Assembly (NCBI GenBank): GCA_937892315.1
Contig: CALAVF010000333.1
Span: 1-9,682, forward strand
DNA: 9,682 nt
From: an uncultured Prevotellaceae bacterium
GTDB taxonomy: Bacteria > Bacteroidota > Bacteroidia > Bacteroidales > Bacteroidaceae
Direction of reading: 5' to 3'
This document shows, in pieces, positions 1 through 5,945 of the stretch. A model generated the notes under the pieces. The model made no database searches. It was not told the origin of the DNA and was given only the letters and a program-made list of their open reading frames with translations. Every line of letters starts with the position of its first letter. Position 1 is the first letter of the stretch. The translations under genes and the position numbers were made by a program.

Positions 1-327
1 CTGAGGCGGCTCTACACGAATGCGCAACTGTTCATCTACCCTTCGTTCTACGAGGGTTTCGGACTGCCTGTGGTGGAGGCACAACTGTGTGGCTGCCCTG
101 TGGTGACGAGCAATGTGAGCAGTCTGCCTGAGGCTGGAGGGCCGTGGGCGCAACTGGCTGACCCGAACAGGGCGGAGGACATCTGCGAGAAGATGGTGCG
201 GCTGCTAACGGACTCGGAACTGAAGCAGCGGACCATCGAGGGCGGCAGGGCGTATGCGATGGAGACTTTCGACCCTCGCAGGCTGGCAAGGCAGGTGATG
301 GGTGTGTATGAGGAGGTGAGGAAATAG
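1..327 (+). CDS. Glycosyltransferase, GT4-type, C-terminal fragment (5' end outside window)
   Basis: The reading frame is open from base 1 and ends at TAG 325-327, giving the last 108 residues of a protein whose start lies outside the window. It carries the nucleotide-sugar binding signature of GT-B retaining glycosyltransferases of the GT4 type: YPSFYEGFGLPVVEA, with the EX7E pair at fragment residues 18 and 26, followed by the usual 'GCPVVTSNVSSLPE' loop and a helical tail with LARQVMGVYEEV. Such enzymes transfer a sugar from an NDP-sugar to a growing surface glycan at the cytoplasmic face of the membrane. It is followed after 109 bp by the PLP enzyme gene on the same strand and probably belongs to the same surface-glycan cluster. 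The sugar and acceptor cannot be told from this fragment. The family call is firm; the specificity is unknown. Confidence 0.9.
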   Translation: MRRLYTNAQLFIYPSFYEGFGLPVVEAQLCGCPVVTSNVSSLPEAGGPWAQLADPNRAEDICEKMVRLLTDSELKQRTIEGGRAYAMETFDPRRLARQVMGVYEEVRK

Positions 328-334
328 GACATGT

Positions 335-400
335 GCCATTTACCATTTGCCATGCGGCTTGTGCCTGACATTCGGCTCTAACTCCTTTAACTCCTCTAAC
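335..400. repeat. Short tandem repeats in the 328-436 gap
   Basis: The 109-bp gap between the glycosyltransferase and the PLP enzyme holds two small imperfect tandem repeats. CCATTTA / CCATTTG / CCATG (7-bp period) lies at 336-354, and TAACTCCTT / TAACTCCTC / TAAC (9-bp period) at 379-400. The rest is A-rich leader (401-436) before the ATG at 437. TACCATTTG at 341-349 resembles a Bacteroidetes -7 box but has three rather than two bases between TA and TTTG, so no promoter is called. No gene is seen in the gap. Confidence 0.6.
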
Positions 401-436
401 ATAAAAAAGAATCTTAAATAAAAAACATAGATAAGT

Positions 437-1480
437 ATGAATTTTCTTGACAGAAACGAATTTAACTTTGAGCCTTCGCAGAAGGTGAAGGATGCCATCA
501 GAGGGTTTGACCCGAAGGATTTGTGCTTCTACACACGCATCTACGACCAAGGGAAGAAGAGTGTGATCAGTGTGCGTGTGAGCGAGATATACGGTGTGCC
601 TGAGCAGCAGGTGCTGCTGGCGTATGGCGGAGAGGACATCCTGAAGAATTCTATCCACTATTTCCTGATGAAGGGCGACAACAGGAAGATTCTGATTCCT
701 GAGTTCTCGTGGTGGTACTACAACAGGGTGGCCAGCGAATGTGACGGCGTGTTTGAGATGTACCCCCTGCACGAGAAGGAGGACACGTTTGCCTACGATG
801 TGGATGAAATCATCGAATATACCAACCGCATTCACCCACGCATGCTGCTGTTGGCCTCGCCAAACAACCCGACGGGCAACAGCCTGAGCAACGAGGATAT
901 TGGCCGCATTATGGAGAACATTCCCGACGACACGATGGTGCTGGTGGATGAGGCGTATGCTTCGTTCATCACCAGCGATGTGGACTATATCGCACCTCTG
1001 GTGAACCAATATTCCAACCTCATCATCTCACGCACCTTGTCGAAGTTCTATGGTCTGCCGGGACTGCGCTGTGGCTTTGGCTTCATCGGCAAGGGGCATG
1101 ACCAGTTCCTCAGTTATGTGAACAAGTATCTGGGCTACAACCGCTTCAGCGAGGCTGTGGCTCTGGCTGCACTGGAGAGCGACGAGCACTACCGCAAGGT
1201 GGCTGAGCAGATGGAATGGGGACGCCAGTTGTACAAGAAGGAACTGGGTCATCTGGAGGGCTTCAAGGTGTATAAAAGTGTGGCGAACTTCATCCTCATC
1301 AAGTACCCCATCGCCATCAAGGAAGCCTTGCAGAAGGAACTGGCTGCACAGGACTATAAGATTAAGTTCATGGGCGACCCGGGACTGGAATCCTGTCTGC
1401 GTATCACACTCGGAAGACCCGAGCAGACACAGGTGGTGTGCGATACCATCAAGAAGGTCTTCCTCTACTCTCAACCCTAA
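437..1480 (+). CDS. PLP-dependent fold-type I enzyme, HisC/CobD-like (aminotransferase or phospho-amino-acid decarboxylase)
   Basis: A 347-residue class I/II aminotransferase-family protein, usual length for histidinol-phosphate aminotransferase (HisC) and threonine-phosphate decarboxylase (CobD). Visible PLP-site motifs are SPNNPTG (141-147), DEAY with D171 that pairs with the pyridine nitrogen, and SRTLSKFYGLPGLRCGF (198-214) with the Schiff-base lysine K203 and R211. A substrate-carboxylate arginine is likely at R322 in LRITLGRP. The KFY-x-x-PGLR wording resembles CobD as I recall it, whereas the C-terminal LRIT block is more HisC-like, so sequence alone does not settle decarboxylase versus transaminase. 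The gene sits 9 bp upstream of a LicC-like CTP transferase and in line with a LicD gene, not with his or cob genes. I infer that it makes an amino-alcohol phosphate (for example ethanolamine phosphate from phosphoserine) or aminates a phosphonate for CDP activation. Histidine biosynthesis is the fallback reading. No Shine-Dalgarno is seen. Confidence 0.85.
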   Translation: MNFLDRNEFNFEPSQKVKDAIRGFDPKDLCFYTRIYDQGKKSVISVRVSEIYGVPEQQVLLAYGGEDILKNSIHYFLMKGDNRKILIPEFSWWYYNRVASECDGVFEMYPLHEKEDTFAYDVDEIIEYTNRIHPRMLLLASPNNPTGNSLSNEDIGRIMENIPDDTMVLVDEAYASFITSDVDYIAPLVNQYSNLIISRTLSKFYGLPGLRCGFGFIGKGHDQFLSYVNKYLGYNRFSEAVALAALESDEHYRKVAEQMEWGRQLYKKELGHLEGFKVYKSVANFILIKYPIAIKEALQKELAAQDYKIKFMGDPGLESCLRITLGRPEQTQVVCDTIKKVFLYSQP

Positions 1481-1488
1481 ACCCTCAA
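1468..1488. repeat. Three CYCTMAA heptads spanning the stop codon and gap
   Basis: CTCTCAA, CCCTAAA and CCCTCAA follow one another directly (7-bp period). They cover the last codons and TAA stop of the PLP enzyme gene and the leader of the LicC-like gene, ending one base before its ATG at 1490. The same heptad type recurs at 2254-2274 in the next gap. The role is unknown; no hairpin or ribosome-binding motif is apparent in it. Confidence 0.7.
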
Positions 1489-1489
1489 C

Positions 1490-2221
1490 ATGAAAGCAGT
1501 GATTCTTGCGGCAGGCATCGCTTCGCGTTTGCGTCCACTCACCAATAATTGTCCCAAGTGCCTCCTGAAGATAGGGGAGAGAAATCTCCTGCAACGCTCG
1601 ATGGACAGCCTTATCCAAAACGGAATCAGGGAGTTTGTGGTGGTGACAGGCTATCTGCATGAGCAGATTGAGGACTTCCTGAAGAGCCACTATCAGGAGG
1701 TGACCCTCACCTTCATCCACAACGAACTGTATGCCTCGACCAACAACATCTACTCGCTGTGGCTGGCACGTCCAGAGGCAGAAGGAAAGGACATCCTGCT
1801 GCTGGACAGCGACATCGTGTATGACCCCGAAATAGTGGGCAGACTGCTACGTTCGGAGCATGAGGATGTGCTGGCACAGAACAGCCACCCACTGGGCGAG
1901 GAGGAGATGAAGGTGGTGCCCGACGGAGAGGGGCGTGTGAAGGAAATCAGCAAGACGTGCCGCATCGAGGATGCCATCGGCGAGTCGATTGGCATAGAAA
2001 AGATGTCGGCAGCCTACACCACGGCCCTCTACAGGGAACTGCAACCCATGATGGAGAAGGAGGGACTGGAGAATGTCTTCTACGAGAGGGCTTTCGAACG
2101 GCTCATTCCACAAGGACACACCTTCTGGATTGAAGACACGACCGACCTCTTTTCGACAGAACTGGACACGGTGGAAGACTTCCACGATGCCCAAAACCGC
2201 ATCCCCCAAGAACTCTACTGA
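1490..2221 (+). CDS. LicC-like CTP:phosphocholine/phosphoethanolamine-type cytidylyltransferase
   Basis: A 243-residue nucleotidyltransferase of the sugar-phosphate/LicC superfamily, matching the compact LicC size. The N-terminal nucleotide loop is LAAGIASRLRPLT (6-18), followed by the PKCLL lysine K23. VVVTGYLHEQ (50-59) and NELYASTNNIYSLWLAR (78-94) closely resemble the blocks I know from pneumococcal LicC. LLLDSDIVY (103-111) supplies metal-binding aspartates, and a late ELDTVEDF resembles the family's C-terminal 'DIDTPED' element. The family activates a phosphorylated head group with CTP, giving CDP-choline, CDP-ethanolamine or CDP-aminoethylphosphonate, in the cytoplasm. It lies between the PLP enzyme (9-bp gap) and a LicD gene, a logical make-activate-transfer order. 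One oddity is that the canonical second glycine of GxGxR is A11. No choline kinase or transporter is visible in the window, so choline is not favoured. A sugar-1-phosphate nucleotidyltransferase is the main alternative. Confidence 0.85.
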   Translation: MKAVILAAGIASRLRPLTNNCPKCLLKIGERNLLQRSMDSLIQNGIREFVVVTGYLHEQIEDFLKSHYQEVTLTFIHNELYASTNNIYSLWLARPEAEGKDILLLDSDIVYDPEIVGRLLRSEHEDVLAQNSHPLGEEEMKVVPDGEGRVKEISKTCRIEDAIGESIGIEKMSAAYTTALYRELQPMMEKEGLENVFYERAFERLIPQGHTFWIEDTTDLFSTELDTVEDFHDAQNRIPQELY

Positions 2222-2253
2222 CCAGCCCACGTGCTGGGCGATTTTCATTCCAA

Positions 2254-2274
2254 CTCTAAACCCTAAACTCTCAA
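2254..2274. repeat. Three CYCTMAA heptads between the LicC-like and LicD genes
   Basis: CTCTAAA, CCCTAAA and CTCTCAA follow directly with a 7-bp period, 11 bp before the LicD ATG. This is the same heptad family and unit number as at 1468-1488. A further CCCTAAA unit lies on the opposite strand at 3124-3130, overlapping the stop codon of the LPS kinase gene. Whether these are slippage products or functional leaders cannot be told here. Confidence 0.7.
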
Positions 2275-2285
2275 CAGACCCTCTT

Positions 2286-3095
2286 ATGGCATCCTACGAC
2301 ATTCGCCCCCTGCAACTGCGCATCCTGCGCATCCTCATGTGCATCCATCAGGTGTGCCATGAGCATGGACTGCGCTACTACATCGTGGCAGGAACCCTGC
2401 TGGGAGCAGTGCGCCACAAGGGGTTCATACCGTGGGATGACGACCTCGACATCGGCATGCCTCGCAAGGACTACGACCTGCTGATGGCGCATGCGAAGGA
2501 GTGGATGCCCACCCCCTTTGAGGTGGTCAGTTACGAGACGGACAAGAACTATCCGCTACCTTTTGCCAAGATTCAGGATGCCAGTACCACCCTCATCGAA
2601 CGGATACACCTGAAATATCTCGGCGGCATCTACATCGACGTGTTTCCGCTGGATGGCATGACCGCCAACCCCTTGGTGCAGCGATGGCACTTTGCCCGAT
2701 ATTTCTACCTGAAGAAGGTGCAGTATTTCCTCTACCGTGACCCCTATCGGCACGGACATGGTCCTTCTTCGTGGATTCCCCTGCTGTGCCGCAAGTTTTA
2801 CACGCTGGAAGAGGTGCAGGAGAAGATGAAGCGCATGCAGAAAGCCTACGACTTTGACGAGTCGGCACTGGTGGTTGACCATGACGACGGAAGGAAGGGC
2901 ATCATGCCACGAGAGACCCTCGGCACACCCACTCCAATACTCTTCGAGGGAGAGAAGGTGATGGGGGTGGAACACCCCGATGCCTACCTGAAACAGAAGT
3001 ATGGCGACTACATGACCATCCCTCCGGGGCCGAAACAAAGGCAACATAATTTCCACCTGTTAGATTTGGAGAAAAGTTACCGAGAAGGAGTCTGA
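2286..3095 (+). CDS. LicD-family phosphotransferase (first copy)
   Basis: I chose the ATG at 2286 (269 residues) although the frame is open further upstream. The upstream part overlaps the LicC-like gene, and from 2286 the N-terminus aligns with the second LicD copy in this window. The protein has the LicD nucleotidyltransferase-fold core: YYIVAGTLLGAVRHKG followed by PWDDDLDIGMPR, with metal-binding aspartates D51, D52, D53 and D55. Further blocks are LPFAKIQDASTTLIER, GGIYIDVFPLDG and a C-terminal YGDYMTIPP. LicD enzymes move a phospho-head group (classically phosphocholine) from a CDP donor to a sugar of a surface glycan. The LicC-like gene 64 bp upstream is the natural donor supplier. Bases 2225-2239 could form a 5-bp hairpin (GCCCA/TGGGC), too weak to call a terminator, so co-transcription is likely. 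The transferred group is not known. Confidence 0.9.
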   Translation: MASYDIRPLQLRILRILMCIHQVCHEHGLRYYIVAGTLLGAVRHKGFIPWDDDLDIGMPRKDYDLLMAHAKEWMPTPFEVVSYETDKNYPLPFAKIQDASTTLIERIHLKYLGGIYIDVFPLDGMTANPLVQRWHFARYFYLKKVQYFLYRDPYRHGHGPSSWIPLLCRKFYTLEEVQEKMKRMQKAYDFDESALVVDHDDGRKGIMPRETLGTPTPILFEGEKVMGVEHPDAYLKQKYGDYMTIPPGPKQRQHNFHLLDLEKSYREGV

Positions 3096-3124
3096 ATGAA
3101 AGGATTCCCCGTTTAATCCGTAGT

Positions 3125-3877
3125 TTAGGGTTTCTTCTTACGCATCTTATGTTTCAGTACCCTCCTTCGTTCGAAGACTTCAAGTTTCTGAATAGCCAAT
3201 GTGGTTGCCCATTCCGCATTCCACCCCCGCAACTCAGCATACATGCCGATTATTTTCTTCAAGGCAGGACGCACATGTGTCAGGCGAATCAAGTTCCTGA
3301 CACACTCTTCACGGGTGGGATTCTCCACAAACGTGGAACGATTGATGTCTATGGTCGTGATGTGATAACCCGTGGAGGATTCCTTGTCTTCCCGATAGAG
3401 GAAGTTAGAAAGGTTTGTGTCACCATGCAGAAAACTTTTCTTGTGCATGTCAACGAGAAAATGTGCCAAAGCATCAAAAAGGTCATCGTGCAACTCCCAT
3501 TCCTCACGCAAGATGCGGGCATCGGGATCGCCACAATAGGTTGTGACGATATAGCCTTGTTTGTACAATCCCCAATGATAACCTTCAATGCAAGCGATGG
3601 GCGTAGGTGTGCTGATGCCCAGTTCCAGCAACTTGAGCCCGTATGTGTAGGCTCGTTTTGCCTTGCTGGGACGGATAAAGGTGTAGTCAAACCGCTGTGG
3701 GAGCAGGGAGCGATGAAAGCGTTTCACCGCATACTTCTCGCCTTTCTCCTTGAAAATCCTCACTTGGTTGCGCTGGTCATAAACCAACACACCCTCATGG
3801 TCAAACGCTTTAGGTACCTTTTCTATAAATTTCTTCAAGTATTCGTAGTCGGGATTGATTACATACTTGTACTTCAT
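3125..3877 (-). CDS. Kdo/WaaP-type lipopolysaccharide kinase
   Basis: A 250-residue protein kinase-like fold of the lipopolysaccharide kinase (Kdo kinase/WaaP) family. The nucleotide lysine is K52 in YAVKRF. The catalytic loop is FLHGDTNLSNFLY with H151, D153 and N158, and the magnesium aspartate is D177 in TTIDINRS, standing where kinases have DFG. The C-terminus is very basic (RRRVLKHKMRKKKP), which could aid membrane contact. Members phosphorylate Kdo or heptose of the LPS inner core in the cytoplasm. The ATG at 3877 overlaps the stop of the upstream licD by four bases (ATGA, 3877-3874), so it is very likely co-transcribed and translationally coupled as the last gene of a GT4-licD-kinase operon. 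It converges with the + strand licD, with 29 bp between stops and only a weak 5-bp hairpin (3102-3119) there. The precise phosphorylated sugar is not determinable here. Confidence 0.87.
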   Translation of the reverse strand: MKYKYVINPDYEYLKKFIEKVPKAFDHEGVLVYDQRNQVRIFKEKGEKYAVKRFHRSLLPQRFDYTFIRPSKAKRAYTYGLKLLELGISTPTPIACIEGYHWGLYKQGYIVTTYCGDPDARILREEWELHDDLFDALAHFLVDMHKKSFLHGDTNLSNFLYREDKESSTGYHITTIDINRSTFVENPTREECVRNLIRLTHVRPALKKIIGMYAELRGWNAEWATTLAIQKLEVFERRRVLKHKMRKKKP

Positions 3878-4725
3878 AGACCTATCCTTATATTATTTTT
3901 TTTCATATATTCTCTGTAGGGCATGTCAAAGTCTAACAGCAAGAACTCATGCTGTATCTGTTTCTCCTTTGGAGGGAGAGTCATGTAGTCTCCATACATG
4001 TGGGTCAGATACTTGTCGGCATCGGACAGACCCTTAAATATTTTCCCCTCAAACTCATAGGGCTTCGGCTCTGCCAGCCACTCCTTTCGGATGATGCCAC
4101 GCTCGCAGGAGTCGTAGTCAATCACCTCGTCGTAGTCATCATAACTATACTTGGTCATGAGGCTGTACACCTTGTCCTGCAACCACTTCATGGAGAAGAC
4201 CTTGTGGATGAGCAAAGGCCACCACGAACGAGGTCCCTTGCCATGCTTGAAGGGGTCTCTGCCACGGAAGAAGAGGAGGTGGCGATAGAACTTGTAGGTC
4301 TTCAGGTGGCTCTTCACGATGTCGGGATCGGATGGAATACCATCCAAGGGGAAGATATCAACGTAAATGCCTTCGGGGAAATTGAAGTCGGGACGCTCTA
4401 TCACCGTGGTGCTGCCATCCTCCACCTTGGCAAAGGGATAAGGGTAGTCCGGGCGATTGTGAGGTCCCAGCACCTCGAAGGGTTCAGGCATCCACTCGTG
4501 GTAATGAGCCAGCAGAGTCTCATAGTCAGGCCGTGGCATGCAGATGTCCATGTCGTCATCCCAAGGAATGAAGCCCTTGTGCCTGACGGCTCCAAGCATG
4601 GTACCTGCCCAAAGATAATAACGCAGGTGATGTTCACGGCAGACTTTGTCTATACACTCCAAAATCGGGACAAGCCTTGTTTGCAGCGTTTTTATGTCAT
4701 AGTTTGCTGAATGGACCAATCTCAT
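3874..4725 (-). CDS. LicD-family phosphotransferase (second copy)
   Basis: A 283-residue LicD protein, clearly paralogous to the + strand copy at 2286-3095. Shared blocks include GAVRHKGFIPWDDD, AHxxEWMPxPFEV, YPFAK, STTxIER, GIYxDxFPLDG and YGDYMTxPP. The metal-binding aspartates are D56, D57, D58 and D60. Compared with the first copy it has about five extra N-terminal residues (MRLVHSANYD versus MASYD) and a longer basic C-terminal tail ending MKKNNIRIGL. It should transfer a phospho-head group from a CDP donor to a glycan, and differences outside the core suggest a different acceptor sugar. It is the middle gene of the - strand operon: 10 bp after the GT4 gene and overlapping the LPS kinase by four bases, which places the decoration on an LPS core or O-chain. 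The leader just before the ATG is AT-rich with AATTRAA-like 7-bp periodicity. Confidence 0.9.
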   Translation of the reverse strand: MRLVHSANYDIKTLQTRLVPILECIDKVCREHHLRYYLWAGTMLGAVRHKGFIPWDDDMDICMPRPDYETLLAHYHEWMPEPFEVLGPHNRPDYPYPFAKVEDGSTTVIERPDFNFPEGIYVDIFPLDGIPSDPDIVKSHLKTYKFYRHLLFFRGRDPFKHGKGPRSWWPLLIHKVFSMKWLQDKVYSLMTKYSYDDYDEVIDYDSCERGIIRKEWLAEPKPYEFEGKIFKGLSDADKYLTHMYGDYMTLPPKEKQIQHEFLLLDFDMPYREYMKKNNIRIGL

Positions 4726-4735
4726 AATTTCAATT

Positions 4736-5806
4736 TTAATTTATTGGCAAAGATAGCAGTTGCTTGTACAGCCTCACATAAGCCGCTATGTGTTTCTCGT
4801 AACTAAACTCCTTTGCATGTTTTTTTATTTTTTCTATTTTTTCTGTCTGGTCATAGAATCCTACAAGGTTTTTCTTTACCTTCTCTGCCATCTCATCTAC
4901 ACAAAGATTTTCCCAGATAAAGGCTGAGTCACCACAAATTTCGGGCAAGCAGGTGTAGGAAGAGATGAACACGGCTTTGCCAAATTGCATCGCCTCAATG
5001 GCAGGAAGCCCAAAACCTTCTCCCATGCTCGGAAAAAGGAATGCCTCACAATGGCGATAGAGCCACACTTTCTCTTCGTCTGAGATTTTTCCTACCAGAT
5101 AGGCATTCTTTGTATCGAGGCTCTCGATGTGTTCACGCACCACCTTTGAAAAAGCAAAGTGATCGTCGCCGCAAATGTAGAGGTCATGGTCGGGGAAGTA
5201 GTGCATCATATCGACCAGCAAATGGAAATTCTTCTTGGGACGTATCTGCCCTATGGCAAAGAAGAAAGGTCTGCCTGTAGCAAAAACAGGCTTGCTTTCT
5301 GGCTTTGAAGTGATGTCCTCTACCCCATTGTAGATGACTCTCACGGGTTTGCCCTTCAGATGGAATTGTTCCTCAATTTGTTTGCCTACATATTGAGAAA
5401 TACATGTGACAGCATCCGCTTGATTGATGGCATGTTGCAGGACGATTTTATGCTTCTGCTGGCGAATCCAGTTTTTCTCCGTCAGATAGTTCAGATCGTG
5501 AATCGTCAGCACAAACTTGTCACATTTTCCACGCTTACGTTTCAGTTGCTGCTGAGTGATGGAGTGCCATAAATGGACGGATGGGAGTCCCTTGCTGAAA
5601 TACTTGTGAAACTTACGCCGAATATGGGTCGTTTCTACCAACTTGCCAAAGTCCTTTTCATAGGCAGGTGGCAACAGAAAATGAAAATTCAATTTTTCAT
5701 CTTCCATCTTGGAATACCATTCAGCATAGTTCTTGGCTATCTGCCCAAAACCACTGGTGGGATTCCCAATGTCACAAAGATCCAGCAAGACCGTTTTCTT
5801 TTCCAT
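4736..5806 (-). CDS. Glycosyltransferase, GT4 type
   Basis: I place the start at the ATG at 5806 (MEKKTVLLDLCDIG, 356 residues). An in-frame ATG 12 codons upstream (5842) would translate straight through the TACCTTTG promoter box and part of the AATTCAT repeat, so it is unlikely. The protein is a GT-B fold retaining glycosyltransferase. It has an N-terminal acceptor domain, a central FAIGQIRPKKNFHLLV start of the donor domain, YLVGKISDEEKVWLY, and SMGEGFGLPAIEAMQFGK carrying the EX7E pair E263/E271. It uses an NDP-sugar to extend a surface glycan at the cytoplasmic membrane. As first gene of the operon it is followed by a LicD (10-bp gap) and an LPS kinase. Its donor sugar is unknown. Several stretches near its 3' end are noticeably A/T-rich compared with the left-hand + strand genes, which may mean a separate origin, but this is only an impression by eye. 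Confidence 0.9.
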   Translation of the reverse strand: MEKKTVLLDLCDIGNPTSGFGQIAKNYAEWYSKMEDEKLNFHFLLPPAYEKDFGKLVETTHIRRKFHKYFSKGLPSVHLWHSITQQQLKRKRGKCDKFVLTIHDLNYLTEKNWIRQQKHKIVLQHAINQADAVTCISQYVGKQIEEQFHLKGKPVRVIYNGVEDITSKPESKPVFATGRPFFFAIGQIRPKKNFHLLVDMMHYFPDHDLYICGDDHFAFSKVVREHIESLDTKNAYLVGKISDEEKVWLYRHCEAFLFPSMGEGFGLPAIEAMQFGKAVFISSYTCLPEICGDSAFIWENLCVDEMAEKVKKNLVGFYDQTEKIEKIKKHAKEFSYEKHIAAYVRLYKQLLSLPIN

Positions 5807-5810
5807 GCCA

Positions 5811-5818
5811 CAAAGGTA
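5811..5818 (-). promoter_or_regulatory. Bacteroidetes -7 box (TACCTTTG) for the GT4 operon, 4 nt from the ATG
   Basis: On the - strand TACCTTTG is followed by TGGC and the ATG at 5806. It matches the Bacteroidetes primary-sigma -7 consensus TAnnTTTG. No clear TTTG -33 box is seen about 20 bp upstream, where the AATTCAT repeat lies. With the usual start about 6-8 nt past the box, the mRNA would begin at or next to the start codon. Confidence 0.6.
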
Positions 5819-5828
5819 GTATTTTTTT

Positions 5829-5860
5829 AATTCATAATTCATAATTCATAATTCATAATT
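5829..5860. repeat. AATTCAT 7-bp tandem repeat, about 4.6 copies
   Basis: Four exact AATTCAT units run from 5829 to 5856, followed by a partial AATT. The array lies immediately upstream of the -7 box of the GT4 operon, over the place where its -33 region should be. A change in copy number would alter promoter spacing or upstream context. No gene is seen in this 152-bp divergent gap (5807-5958). Confidence 0.85.
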
Positions 5861-5901
5861 TGCTATCCAGCATGTTTTTTACTGAAAAACATTCCGAATA
5901 A

Positions 5902-5936
5902 TCAATTATCAATTACCAATTATTAATAATCAATGA
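5902..5936. repeat. Degenerate TCAATTA 7-bp tandem repeat, about 5 units
   Basis: TCAATTA, TCAATTA, CCAATTA, TTAATAA and TCAATGA follow in register with a 7-bp period, then a T-run and the TACCTTTG box of the GT9 gene. The array occupies the upstream promoter region of that gene, mirroring the AATTCAT array on the other side of the gap. Confidence 0.65.
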
Positions 5937-5945
5937 TAATTTTTG

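Noticed and set aside
32..1009. Long open frame on the - strand opposite the first two + strand genes
   Set aside because: It spans the intergenic gap and two well-recognised genes, its translation is low-complexity at the C-terminal end and matches no family I know; it is an antisense shadow of G/C-biased codons.
437..1480. Calling the PLP enzyme hisC of histidine biosynthesis
   Set aside because: No other his gene is nearby, the lysine region is CobD-like and the gene is tied to LicC/LicD genes; the symbol would overstate what the sequence shows.
2225..2239. Hairpin GCCCA/TGGGC after the LicC-like gene as a terminator
   Set aside because: Only five pairs, with an alternative overlapping pairing (CCAGC/GCTGG) and a short T-run after GA; the next gene is co-directional and functionally linked.
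2073..2285. Upstream extension of the first LicD frame into the LicC-like gene
   Set aside because: The extension overlaps a real gene by about 150 bp and has no counterpart in the second LicD copy; the ATG at 2286 gives the matching N-terminus.
3102..3119. Hairpin GGATT/AATCC between the convergent licD and kinase genes as a bidirectional terminator
   Set aside because: Five mostly A/T pairs, an 8-nt loop and no T-run; too weak to call.
3949..4710. 253-codon + strand open frame opposite the second licD
   Set aside because: It lies wholly antisense to a convincing LicD gene, has no recognisable motifs and no promoter, and a similar shadow occurs opposite the kinase (3149-3919).
4748..4755. 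TATCTTTG on the - strand as a promoter for the second licD
   Set aside because: It lies inside the last codons of the GT4 gene, has no TTTG about 20 bp upstream, and the 10-bp gene spacing already fits an operon; chance match is likely.
5807..5842. Upstream ATG at 5842 as the start of the GT4 glycosyltransferase
   Set aside because: The added residues are a translation of the -7 box and AATTCAT repeat and do not fit the family's N-terminus.
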